From: Brochothrix campestris FSL F6-1037
Lineage (GTDB): Bacteria > Bacillota > Bacilli > Lactobacillales > Listeriaceae
Assembly: GCF_000525915.1 (NCBI RefSeq)
Contig: NZ_AODH01000002.1
Coordinates: forward strand, 1-46,535
Direction: 5' to 3'
DNA: 46,535 bases
Made by a program: the position numbers and the translations under genes
Part shown: piece after piece, positions 9,429 to 18,862 of the stretch
Layout of the letters: each line of letters opens with the position of its first letter
Position numbering within the stretch: the stretch's first letter is position 1
The notes under the pieces: generated by a model
Database searches by the model: none
What the model was told of the DNA's origin: nothing
Seen by the model: only the letters and a program-made list of their open reading frames with translations

Positions 9429-10346
9429 TTATTCTTTAACGCCACCGATTGTCAATCCACTCACAAAATATTTTTGGAAAAACGGATAGCTTAAAGCAAT
9501 TGGTAAGGTTGAAATAACAACCATTGCCATTCGTGTTGCTTCTTTTGGAATTGCTTCGGCGCCACTACTTAAGGCACTACCCATGCTTGCATTTTGTGTC
9601 ATGAATTCAATATTCGCCTGAATTTTCATCAATAAATATTGCAATGGAATTAAATTATCACTTTGAATATAAAGAAGCGCATTAAACCAATCATTCCAAA
9701 AGCCCAGGGCGGCAAACAAACTGATGGTCGCTATCCCTGGTACTGCTAACGGTAACACGATTTGACCAAAGATGCGCAACTCGCTCGCACCATCAATTCG
9801 AGCCGATTCAATAATTGAATCAGGCACCGTCCGTTTAAAGAACGTTCGCATTACAATGACATTGAATGGGCTAATCGCCATCGGTAAAATCAAAGCCCAA
9901 ATCGTATCTTTCAAACCAAGCATTGATGTCATTACAATGTAGTTCGGCACCATCCCAGCACTAAATAACATCGTAATTAAACAAGCAATCGTGAAAAATT
10001 TACGTAAGACAAAATCTGATCGTGAGATAGCATAAGCAAAGGTCGACGTAAATGTCGTGTTAATTAACGTACCTACAACCGTTACTGTCACTGTTACAAA
10101 CAGTGATTGTAACAATTGTTCCTTAAGGTCCATTAAATAGCGATAACCGTCTAAACTCCACTCAGATGGCCAAAGTGTATAGCCATTTGTTAAAAGTGAC
10201 TGCTCACTTGTTAACGAGATGATAATAACAAACACAAATGGAAACACACACGATAAGGCAAAGATTGCTAAAAAAACATTAAAGAAAATATCAGCTTTCT
10301 TACCGAAGGATCGTACCCCCACTGATTGAATTTTTTTCTTACTCAT
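9429..10346 (-). CDS. lplC: Sugar ABC transporter permease, LplC type
   Basis: A 305-residue membrane protein with six predicted helices and the permease loop ESARIDGASELRIFGQIVLP (EAA motif, coupling to the ATPase). The opening segment (NVFLAIFALSCVFPFVFVI) and the C-terminal GGVKE are typical of LplC/YtcP/MsmG-type permeases. It is the second permease of the importer, 20 bp after lplB and 23 bp before the solute-binding gene. GGGGAGA precedes the ATG. No ATPase is present in the operon, so MsmK (1380-2480) is the probable partner. Confidence 0.92.
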   Translation of the reverse strand: MSKKKIQSVGVRSFGKKADIFFNVFLAIFALSCVFPFVFVIIISLTSEQSLLTNGYTLWPSEWSLDGYRYLMDLKEQLLQSLFVTVTVTVVGTLINTTFTSTFAYAISRSDFVLRKFFTIACLITMLFSAGMVPNYIVMTSMLGLKDTIWALILPMAISPFNVIVMRTFFKRTVPDSIIESARIDGASELRIFGQIVLPLAVPGIATISLFAALGFWNDWFNALLYIQSDNLIPLQYLLMKIQANIEFMTQNASMGSALSSGAEAIPKEATRMAMVVISTLPIALSYPFFQKYFVSGLTIGGVKE

Positions 10347-10366
10347 TGGTTCGTCTCCCCCTTCTG

Positions 10367-11295
10367 CTAAAATAAAGCTGATGATTCATCTAATTTACGG
10401 ACAATCGCATTGGCCACGATAAGTAATACACATCCAACAACTGACTGATATAAACCTGCAGCGGCTGCCATGCCAATATCACCGGTATTGGCTAATCCGT
10501 TATACACATAAGTATCAAGCACTGATGTGACTTCGTATAGCACGCCTGAGTTTCGTGTCACCTGATAAAACAAACCGAAGTCGGCTTTAAAAATATTACC
10601 AACTGATAAAATCGATAAAATGGTAATTAGTGGCACTAGTTGTGGCAATGTTACATGACGAATTTGTTGCCATTTCGTTGCACCATCGACCATTGCTGCC
10701 TCGTAGAATGTTGGATTAATCCCCATGATTGAAGCGAAGTAAATGATACTGGAATACCCCACCGATTTCCAGACACCTAAGACGATTAAAATAACAGGCC
10801 AAAATTTTGGTTCATTATACCAGTTCACTTCTGAACCACCAAACATCGTGATGATTGAATTGAGTAGCCCTTTATCTGGACTTAAAAAGGCATAAACAAA
10901 GTAGCCGATAATAACCCACGATAAAAAATACGGTAATAACATTGATGTTTGATAAATTTTAATCATTTTGCGCGATCGTATTTCACTTAAGATTACAGCG
11001 AATAAAATCGCACACACTAACCCGATGATGATAAACGCTAAGTTATACAATAACGTATTTCGGGTAATCAGATAAGCATCTGATGATGAAAATAAAACTT
11101 AAAGTTATCAAAACCAACCCACGGACTATTTTTCAAACTGGCGAGAAAGCCCTCTGGTGAATAACGAAAATCTTTAAATGCAACCACATTACCTAAGACT
11201 GGAATATAAAAGAAGAAAATCATCCAAATAAAGGCTGGTAATGCCATAAAAATGAGCGCTCGCTGTTTTAAACAGAGCTTCAGTTTTCTTTTCAT
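10367..11295 (-). pseudogene. lplB: Sugar ABC transporter permease, LplB type, frameshifted
   Basis: Two frames (11068-11295 and 10367-11050) together make one permease of about 309 residues. The first has the N-terminal helix ALIFMALPAFIWMIFFFYIP and the start of the extracytoplasmic loop. The second has five helices and the coupling loop YEAAMVDGATKWQQIRHVTLP. The join is restored if the A4 at 11089-11092 (plus strand) is A5, giving FYFSSSDAYLITRNTLLYNLA. This shift is the opposite of most others here: one base missing from a short run. It is the first gene of the importer operon, with AAGGAGGTGGG before the ATG. A real shift would inactivate the importer. Confidence 0.85.
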
Positions 11296-11319
11296 TTTCC
11301 CACCTCCTTGTTAGACCAA

Positions 11320-11400
11320 TTATGTACAATTCAATCATAAACAATAGATGGTTTGAACGTAAGTAACAAACTATAGGTATATCATGACAAACTATAGGTG
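11320..11400 (-). promoter_or_regulatory. Importer operon promoter with YesN-type direct repeat
   Basis: On the plus strand ACAAACTATAGGT is present at 11366-11378 and 11387-11399, exactly 21 bp apart, which is two helical turns. On the minus strand this is ACCTATAGTTTGT twice, pointing into lplB. The downstream copy ends at a possible -35 (TTGTTA), with TATTGT 17 bp further on. Between the copies is GGTATATCAT (11376-11385), which also occurs twice in the GH125 promoter. Tandem sites two turns apart beside the -35 are typical for AraC-type activators, so YesN is the likely ligand. The 144-bp gap 11296-11439 holds no gene. Confidence 0.6.
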
Positions 11401-11439
11401 TTTCAGTACACAGCCTTTTTCAGTTTAATTTAGCTGTTA

Positions 11440-13645
11440 CTAATGTGGTACCCGCATTGAAAACGGTGTTTGTTGTTCATTATACTGCCGCTCTGTTGGT
11501 ACGACTCCAAGTGTAAACTGGATGTTTGCCCCTGCCATTAACTCGTCATGCGTAAAAAACAGACGGTCATGGCACAGCTGATTCAGGTGAATAGCGCTGA
11601 CGAAATTAGCATGCGGTTGATTTCCTTCGGTTGTAATCATCAATGTTTTGCCATTTGCTAAATGTATCGTTGCTCGATCAAATAAGGGTATACCAATCAC
11701 ATACTCTCCTGAGCCAGGACAAACCGGATAAAAGCCCAGACTTGAAAAAAGATACCAACCTGACATACTGCCATTATCCTCATCACCTGGATAACCGTCC
11801 CATCCTGTATGAAACAGGCGTGTCATTAATTGTTTCACAAGTACTTGTGTTGAGGCGGGCTTACCGACGTAGTTAAACAAATATGGCAGGTGAAAACTAG
11901 GCTGGTTCGACAAGGCCACTTGGCCAAAATCCACCGCAGCCATTTCACTCATTTCATGGATTTCAAACGCATAACCACCGACTTCATAATGTGGGTGTTG
12001 GTTACAAAGCTCAGTTAGTTTCGCATTAAAAGCCTCGGCACCACCGTGTGCTTTAATGAGACCTTTAAAGTTATGATAGGTGGCAAAACTACTTTGCCAT
12101 GCACTGCCCTCAGCATAATCAGTTCCCCAACGTTCTGCACTAAAGTCCTGTTTAAATTGTCCGTCAAGCGTTTTTGCCCGCATAAAGCCCGTTTCTTTAT
12201 CAAACACGTTTAAAAAAATTATTTGCTTGTCTTTGATAAGTTTGTGCCAGCTTATCATCTCCTAGTATATTAGCAACTTGGGCAATACAAAAATCACTAT
12301 ACGCATAATCGAGCGTATGATTGATGCTCTCACCATAATGCGCTGGCACATACCCTAACTTTAGGTAATCAAGTGTCCCCCGTCTTCCATAATTTTGTTT
12401 GTCACTACGTGTAGTTGCCCCATGAATCATCGCTTCTAAAAAGGCAGGCATTAACTCCAAACCAATCTGCTTAACAGCGGCATCGGCCACAACTGCATCT
12501 ATTAACGTCCCCGGCATCATCCCGCGTTCATCGGGAGATAGCCATTTTGGTAAATAACCCGCTTCACGATAGGATTGTAAATACGCGCTTAACATTTCGG
12601 CATATTCGGTTTGAGCAATCAGTGAAAAGAGTGGATACACCGTTTTATACGTGTCCCAAAAGCCGTTATTTGTATACAAATAGCCCGTTTCGACAGATTT
12701 TGTTAATGTATTGTAATGTTCTGGCTCTTCATTCGCATTCAGCTCATACATTTTTTGTGGAAATAAACAGGTCCGGTACATACAGCCATAAAAGGTCGCT
12801 ACCTGCTGCTTATCTTTGCTTTCAATTTCAATTTTATTTAAATAGTTCAGCCATTTTGTCGCTGACTTCATTTTAGTTTCATCAAAATCATCCGAGAGGA
12901 TACGTGATAGATTTAATTGCGCTTGCTCAGGCGATAAAAAACTGGTGGCAAGATGGGTCGTAATCATTGTCGTATCCTGAAACGCAATTACAAAAACTGC
13001 ATCAGACCGCTGTACTTGTTGACTACTAATAAATTCAGCTCCATCAAAGTAACCACAGTGTTCAATAGCAAACGCTTCGGAAAAGTGCATCGCAAAAAAC
13101 ATTTTCATCTGCTTATCTTCACAGCCAGCTGCATTGATGACATAGCCAGACACTGAATGCGTTGCTACATCGATTTTAATGATACCTTCACCTGGTGTTC
13201 GTAGGACCAATTTCGGGTGTGCGGTATGATACTGATTGCGCATCACAGCACCATACGTCGTTGGTGTTAACTCAGTGACAATCCGATAGCGTTCTTGTTT
13301 GAGTTTAATATAATGTGGTGCAAACACAGCTTCATCGGTACGGTAACTACTTTGTGCCATGCCTAACTCCGGCTGGCAGTGACTACCTGCAACAGGTGAC
13401 AATAGTAGTTGTGAAAAATCACCCATCCATGGACTTGGTTGGTGTGACAACCGAATTCCTTGAAAGGTGCGGTCATTTGGATTGAAAAACCAGCTACCTC
13501 GTGTATCCGCTGTTTGGACGACAAAATGGTTCATACCAAAAGGTACACCTGTATAGGGTAAACAATTACCGTTGGAATATGTCGCTTGGTTATCGGTTCC
13601 TTGTCGTGTATCAATTTGTAATAAATCAGTCGTTTGTAACATCAT
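11440..13645 (-). pseudogene. GH92 alpha-1,2-mannosidase, frameshifted
   Basis: Frames 12200-13645 and 11440-12258 form one enzyme of about 734 residues, the normal GH92 length. The start shows the N-terminal domain motif QGTDNQATYSNGNCLPYTG; the C-terminal frame has GYPGDEDNGSMSGWYLFSSL, the catalytic-region signature of calcium-dependent GH92 enzymes. The frames join if the A7 run at 12212-12218 is A6, giving NNFLNVFDKETGFM, a well-conserved GH92 stretch. There is no signal peptide, so the enzyme is cytoplasmic and would remove alpha-1,2-linked mannose from imported glycans. AGGAGG precedes ATGATG (13645/13642). The start overlaps the end of the regulator gene by about 17-20 bp, so the two are coupled. 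Confidence 0.9.
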
Positions 13646-14717
13646 CTTCCTCCTTTAAGTTACGAGTACTTGCACGTTCAATCAATTGAATTGGCACAAC
13701 TACCTGATCGTGCTCTATTGATGTCTCATCTAGTTCTGCAAGTAACAGACGCATCGCCGCTGACCCCATTTCTTCAAAATTTTGAGCAACCGTTGTTAAA
13801 TGGGGTTCAATCAGTTGCGCCGCCTGAATATTATCAAAACCAATCACCGCAATATCCTTAGGAATGCTCACGTTTTGTTTCTTTAACGCATTGATTAACT
13901 GAATTGCCAACACGTCATTCTCAGCGATGATTGCTGTAATATTTAAACGTTGCAATTCGGTACACAACGTCATCAAAAACTGACTATCGTTTGGGTCTAA
14001 TTGTTCAAAATGATAAGGTTCCAACTCGTAACCATGTAAGGCTTTTAAGTAACCAAAATAGCGATCACGTACAGATGATTTTTTTCCGATTGCATCGATA
14101 TTAATGAAGGCGATTTTTTGATGTTTCTGCGCTATTAGATGACGGGTTGCTTCATAAGCGCCCTGTTCATTGTTCGCCATCACACTCGAAAACGGCAACT
14201 GATCGATTTTCTTATCGATTAAAACAGTTGGCACACCAAATAAATGGAGGCGATATAGCAATTCAATATCATCATGATTATTACGGGGATAAAAAATCAC
14301 ACCGGCATAGCGTTCCACAATATCCTTAACATCTAAGTTGGATAAATACTGATGCGGCTGCATCTGTAACCGATAATGAGTGGCTTGAATCACCTCAAAC
14401 ATACCTTGAGCATAGTTACCAACCGTTGTATTATCAGGGAACGGTAGAATAAATAGCACATCTTTTTTTATCGTTTTAGATTGACTAACGACAGCTTTTT
14501 CACGTACAAAACTCCCTTTGCCACGCACACGGATAACGATGCCTTCATTTTCTAACTCGACTAATGCCCGCTTTGAAGTAATACGTGATACGCCATAGGT
14601 TTCTGATAAATTCAATTCAGTTGGCAATTTACTGCCCGGCGGATAAGTTCCCGCTATAATTGCTTGTTTCAAATCCATGATGATATGTTGATATAATGGT
14701 TCTTTCAATGATCTCAT
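13626..14717 (-). CDS. GntR/LacI hybrid (AraR-like) sugar regulator
   Basis: About 363 residues from ATG 14717 (MRSLKEPLYQ). The open frame runs on upstream to 14861, but that part lies in the divergent promoter region and looks non-coding. The first 70 residues are a GntR winged HTH (PPGSKLPTELNLSETYGVSR and RVRGKGSFV). The rest is a LacI-type sugar-sensing domain (PKDIAVIGFDN). This GntR-HTH plus LacI-sensor build is that of AraR-like repressors. GAAAGG directly abuts the ATG, so a TTG start at 14708 is also possible. It is divergent from GH125 and overlaps GH92, so it probably represses both mannosidase arms. The inducer is presumably mannose or a mannobiose-type sugar; that is inference. 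Confidence 0.85.
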   Translation of the reverse strand: MRSLKEPLYQHIIMDLKQAIIAGTYPPGSKLPTELNLSETYGVSRITSKRALVELENEGIVIRVRGKGSFVREKAVVSQSKTIKKDVLFILPFPDNTTVGNYAQGMFEVIQATHYRLQMQPHQYLSNLDVKDIVERYAGVIFYPRNNHDDIELLYRLHLFGVPTVLIDKKIDQLPFSSVMANNEQGAYEATRHLIAQKHQKIAFINIDAIGKKSSVRDRYFGYLKALHGYELEPYHFEQLDPNDSQFLMTLCTELQRLNITAIIAENDVLAIQLINALKKQNVSIPKDIAVIGFDNIQAAQLIEPHLTTVAQNFEEMGSAAMRLLLAELDETSIEHDQVVVPIQLIERASTRNLKEEDDVTND

Positions 14718-14750
14718 CCTTTCAATAGCGCTTTTACTCGTACCCAAAAA

Positions 14751-14813
14751 AGAAAGCGCTTTACTTTTAAAATGATATACCATATAATCGGTTTTGTAAA
14801 CAATGATATACCA
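14751..14813 (+). promoter_or_regulatory. GH125 operon promoter with cre-like site and double operator
   Basis: AGAAAGCGCTTTAC at 14751-14764 is a near-palindromic cre-like site overlapping the -35 TTTACT (14760-14765). The -10 TATAAT is at 14783-14788, with a 17-bp spacer. ATGATATACCA occurs at 14772-14782 and 14803-14813, exactly 31 bp or three helical turns apart, one copy within the core promoter and one just downstream. Reversed, this is TGGTATATCAT, similar in style to HutC/GntR operators. It fits repression by the divergent GntR/LacI regulator together with CcpA control. The ribosome binding site AAAAGGAG is at 14818-14825. Confidence 0.65.
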
Positions 14814-14836
14814 AACCAAAAGGAGTGTGTAATCGT

Positions 14837-16127
14837 ATGACTGATAAAGCAATTTCTGCAACCGTACAAGCGTTCATGAAAAAAATTAGTGATAAAGCAA
14901 TGACCGAAAACCACCATTGGGCAACTATCTTCAATAAATGTTATGCCAACACGTTACAAACCACTGTTCAGCGATTTGATGACAACAGTACATTTTTAGT
15001 CACAGGAGATATTCCAGCAATGTGGCTACGCGACTCTACGGCTCAAGTGCGACCTTATTTACCACTCGCTCAATCTGATACAGCTTTAAAAGAAATGATT
15101 GCTGGATTAGTGGCCAAACAGTTTCAATACATCAATTTAGATCCCTATGCCAATGCCTTCAATGCTTCAGCTAATGGTGCTGGGCATCAATCAGATAAAA
15201 CAAAAATGAGCCCTTGGATTTGGGAGCGAAAATACGAAATTGATTCCCTTTGTTATCCTGTGCAACTTGCCTATTTACTCTACAAAAACACTGGTGATAG
15301 CGCTCATTTCACCCCTGCCTTCACTGCTGGCATTCAGGCTATTTTAACAGTTTGGGAAACGGAACAAAATCACGAGCACTCGTCTTATCGATTCGAACGC
15401 GACACGACCCGCGTCGAAGATACGTTACCAAATGGCGGTGCTGGCTCTCCCGTTGGTTACACAGGCATGACCTGGTCTGGTTTCCGACCGAGTGATGATG
15501 TTTGTCAATATGGCTACCTTGTTCCCAGCAACATGTTTGCGATCGTTGTTTTACGTTATTTAATTGATATTTATACAAAGATTTTACCGGATGCTGCCAT
15601 TGTAAATCGAGCTACCGCTTTGAAACAAGCCATTGAACAAGGCATTCAGAAGCATGCCTTGGTTAAAAACGAAGCCAGTGAAACCATCTTTGCCTTCGAA
15701 GTTGATGGATTAGGTAACTATAGTATTCAAGATGATTCTAACGTTCCGAGTTTAATCGCCGCACCTTACTTAGGCTATTGTGCGATGGATGATCCCATTT
15801 ATCTTGCAACACGTCAGACGTTACTTAGTTCTGAAAACCCTTACTTTTATGAAGGGAAAAACGCAAAAGGTATCGGTAGTTCTCATACACCACCTAACTA
15901 TATTTGGCCAATTGCACTGGCGATTGAGGGCATGACAACAACAAGTAAAGCAGAGAAAAAAACGTATTCTAGATATGCTGGCAGCCAATGATGGCGGCAC
16001 TGATTTAATGCACGAAGGTTTTGATGTAAATAATGCGGATAACTATACGCGTGAATGGTTCTCGTGGGCTAATATGATGTTTTGTGAATTATTGATGGAT
16101 TACTACGACATAAAAATAACTGCTTAA
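14837..16127 (+). pseudogene. GH125 exo-alpha-1,6-mannosidase, frameshifted near C-terminus
   Basis: The start at ATG 14837 is eleven bases after AGGAG. The protein should have about 429 residues, the usual GH125 size. The N-terminal half has the family hallmark MWLRDSTAQVRPYLPLA and later IWERKYEIDSLCYPVQL. The frame runs off after ATTSKAEKK-like residues to a premature stop at 15991. Reading the A7 run at 15956-15962 as A6 restores KKRILDMLAANDGGTDLMHE and ends with ADNYTREWFSWANMMF at 16127. That last part is strongly conserved in the family, and I believe it holds the catalytic base, so the short form would be inactive. There is no signal peptide. It would cut alpha-1,6-mannose left after GH92 and GH38 action. 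Confidence 0.9.
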
Positions 16128-16153
16128 AGTACTTAAGCAAAAAGGAGCCCGAC

Positions 16154-18847
16154 ATGCCAACAAAAAAAGTATATATTATTTCTCATAGTCATTGGGATCG
16201 TGAATGGTATTTGCCTTACGAGCAACATCATCTCCGTCTTGTAGCACTCATCGATGACCTGCTTGATTTATTTAAACGTGACCCCGATTTTGATAGTTTT
16301 CATCTGGATGGTCAAACGATTATTCTCGATGATTACCTCGAAATACGTCCTCATCGTAAAGATGAACTGCAAGCTGCCATTACGGCTGGCAAATTAAAAA
16401 TCGGTCCGTTTTACATTTTACAAGATGATTTTTTAATTAGCAGCGAGTCCAATACGCGTAACATGCTCATCGGATTGGATGAATGTCAACGTTGGGGCGC
16501 ACATGTCGACCTCGGCTACTTCCCCGATACATTTGGAAACATGGGACAAGCACCTCAAATGTTGGCAGAAGCTGGTATTACCGCTGCTGCTTTTGGGCGT
16601 GGCGTTAAACCCACTGGCTTTGATAACGCCGTTATTTCTGATGATAAATACAGTTCTAGTTTTTCTGAAATGTGGTGGGAAGGCGCAGATAAAACGACGA
16701 TTTTTAGTCTCCTTTTTGCCAATTGGTATAGTAATGGTAATGAAATTCCAGTCGACGAAACAGCAGCTAAAGCCTTCTGGCAAAAAAAATTAGCAGAGGT
16801 GGAACAATACGCCGCCACACCTCACCTCCTAATGATGAATGGTGTTGATCATCAACCTGTGCAACAAGACATTACTGCTGCTATTAAAGTTGCTAACCGC
16901 TTATTTCCCGATTATGAGTTTATCCATAGTAATTTCACCGATTACTTAGCCGCCGTTAAGACTAATCTACCGACTGACTTGAGCACAGTCAGTGGCGAAT
17001 TGACGAGTCAAGAAACCGATGGTTGGTATACACTGGCGAACACAGCCAGTACCCGGGTTTATTTGAAGCAAAAAAACACAGAAGTCCAACGACAACTTGA
17101 AAACATTACTGAGCCGTTGGCTACAATGGCAGCTTCGATTTCAGGACAATATCCGCATGATGAATTGCGCTATGCTTGGAAATTACTGATGCAGAATCAT
17201 CCACATGATAGTATATGTGGCTGTAGCGTTGATGAAGTCCACCGTGAAATGATGACACGCTATGAAAAGGCGCTCGAAGTCGGTAAATTTTTAGCAAGCG
17301 AAGCACTTGAGACATTAGCGACGACGATTGATACGTCTATCTTTTCGACTGATGAACGACCATTTATTGTCGTGAATACAGCAGGTAGCACCAAAACAGA
17401 GATTGTCACCCAAGAAATAGAATGGAAACGCCTCCCTTTTAGCACGGGTAAACCGTCCGACTTACATGATCAGCTGATGGCGGAATCATTGCCTGACTTT
17501 GTTGTTCGTAGCGCTTCTGGTGACATTATCCCTACCGAGGTCATTAACAAAACCGTTCGTTTTAATTATGACCTTCCTAAAGATCGTTTTCGTCAACCAT
17601 TTATGGCGATTTATGTCACCGTTCGCTTTGTTGCACCACAATTACCCGCATTATCATGGCACAGTTATGCCCTTACTCCACAAACAGCCACACAACCGGA
17701 CGTGCTCCCACTGATTGCGTGCGATGCTCGTCAGCTTGAAAACGAGACTTTACATGTGAAAATCGCTGCCGACGGCCGTTTAACTGTCACCGATAAACGG
17801 ACGCAGCAGATCTATCCGGAGTTGCTCGCATTTGAGAATGTCGGTGATATCGGTAATGAGTATATCTTTAAACAAGCAAATAATGATCCGATTTTATTTG
17901 CACATGAAAATGACTGTGAGGCTGAGATTCTAGCTAACACGACTGAAATGGCAACAATCCGCTTAACACAAACGATGAGGATTCCCGTGTCAGCTGATGA
18001 ACAGTTACAACTTGAAATGGAACGTGTCACGGATATTCGAGAACGTCTAGCAGAACGAAGTAAAGTTACTACACCGCTAACATTAACAACAGATATCACA
18101 CTATTAAAAGGCAGTCCTCACTTACAATTCACCACCAACTTCACAAATACAATGACCAACCACCGCTTAAGAGTGCTGTTCCCAACCGGACTTAATGTTG
18201 CTGACCATTATACCGACAGTATCTACGAGGTAGTTAAACGACCGAATCAGGTAACGGCTAATTGGGAAAACCCTACTAATCCCCAACATCAACAAAGTTT
18301 TATTAATGTGCAAGATGATGCAGTCGGTATCACAGTGACTAATTACGGTCTCAATGAATACGAAGTTATGCCAACTGATAATACAATTGCACTGACATTA
18401 TTACGTGCAGTCGGTGAACTCGGTGATTGGGGGTACTTCCCAACACCTGAAGCGCAATGTATAGGTGCTCAAAGTGTGTCTTATGGTATTACTTTTCATG
18501 GTGCTACAGATGCAGCTGAAACTTATCAAAACGCTCATGCTGCTCAAATTCCGTTTAGCATAATCAACACCACGGCTTCAACCGGAAAATGGTTACCGAT
18601 TGATTCGTTTTTAACAATTGATAGCCCTCAGTTTTTATTGACGGCACTTAAATGTAAAGAGCGTGATACGGCGATTATTACACGTGGTTTTAATTTAAAT
18701 AGTAGCACTGAAAGTGACTTTAAAATTGACTTACCACAATACAGCCCTCAGCGTTGTAACTTGGTTGAACAAGTGAGTAACATACCACTTAAAGCTACAC
18801 TGGATCCGGCTGAAATCTGCAGCATCATTTGGAACAAAGACTCATAA
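16154..18847 (+). CDS. GH38 alpha-mannosidase
   Basis: An intact 897-residue cytoplasmic glycoside hydrolase. The N-terminal zinc site motif SHSHWDREWY is at residues 10-19 and the nucleophile Asp is at about residue 125 in GYFPDTFGNMGQ. HPHDSICGCSVDEVHREM marks the zinc-binding and three-helix-bundle region around residues 350-370. The rest is the beta-sandwich part of bacterial MngB-like GH38 enzymes. It has no signal peptide. AAAAGGAG precedes the ATG, 26 bp after the GH125 stop, so it is co-transcribed with GH125 and the ROK kinase. In streptococcal glycan loci this family removes alpha-1,3-linked mannose; the linkage here is inferred from that context. Confidence 0.93.
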   Translation: MPTKKVYIISHSHWDREWYLPYEQHHLRLVALIDDLLDLFKRDPDFDSFHLDGQTIILDDYLEIRPHRKDELQAAITAGKLKIGPFYILQDDFLISSESNTRNMLIGLDECQRWGAHVDLGYFPDTFGNMGQAPQMLAEAGITAAAFGRGVKPTGFDNAVISDDKYSSSFSEMWWEGADKTTIFSLLFANWYSNGNEIPVDETAAKAFWQKKLAEVEQYAATPHLLMMNGVDHQPVQQDITAAIKVANRLFPDYEFIHSNFTDYLAAVKTNLPTDLSTVSGELTSQETDGWYTLANTASTRVYLKQKNTEVQRQLENITEPLATMAASISGQYPHDELRYAWKLLMQNHPHDSICGCSVDEVHREMMTRYEKALEVGKFLASEALETLATTIDTSIFSTDERPFIVVNTAGSTKTEIVTQEIEWKRLPFSTGKPSDLHDQLMAESLPDFVVRSASGDIIPTEVINKTVRFNYDLPKDRFRQPFMAIYVTVRFVAPQLPALSWHSYALTPQTATQPDVLPLIACDARQLENETLHVKIAADGRLTVTDKRTQQIYPELLAFENVGDIGNEYIFKQANNDPILFAHENDCEAEILANTTEMATIRLTQTMRIPVSADEQLQLEMERVTDIRERLAERSKVTTPLTLTTDITLLKGSPHLQFTTNFTNTMTNHRLRVLFPTGLNVADHYTDSIYEVVKRPNQVTANWENPTNPQHQQSFINVQDDAVGITVTNYGLNEYEVMPTDNTIALTLLRAVGELGDWGYFPTPEAQCIGAQSVSYGITFHGATDAAETYQNAHAAQIPFSIINTTASTGKWLPIDSFLTIDSPQFLLTALKCKERDTAIITRGFNLNSSTESDFKIDLPQYSPQRCNLVEQVSNIPLKATLDPAEICSIIWNKDS

Positions 18848-18862
18848 AAGGGGGGAATATTT

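Noticed and set aside
14717-14861. N-terminal extension of the GntR/LacI regulator
   Set aside because: The extra ~48 residues run through the divergent promoter and operator sequences and precede the usual GntR start; no ribosome binding site supports them.
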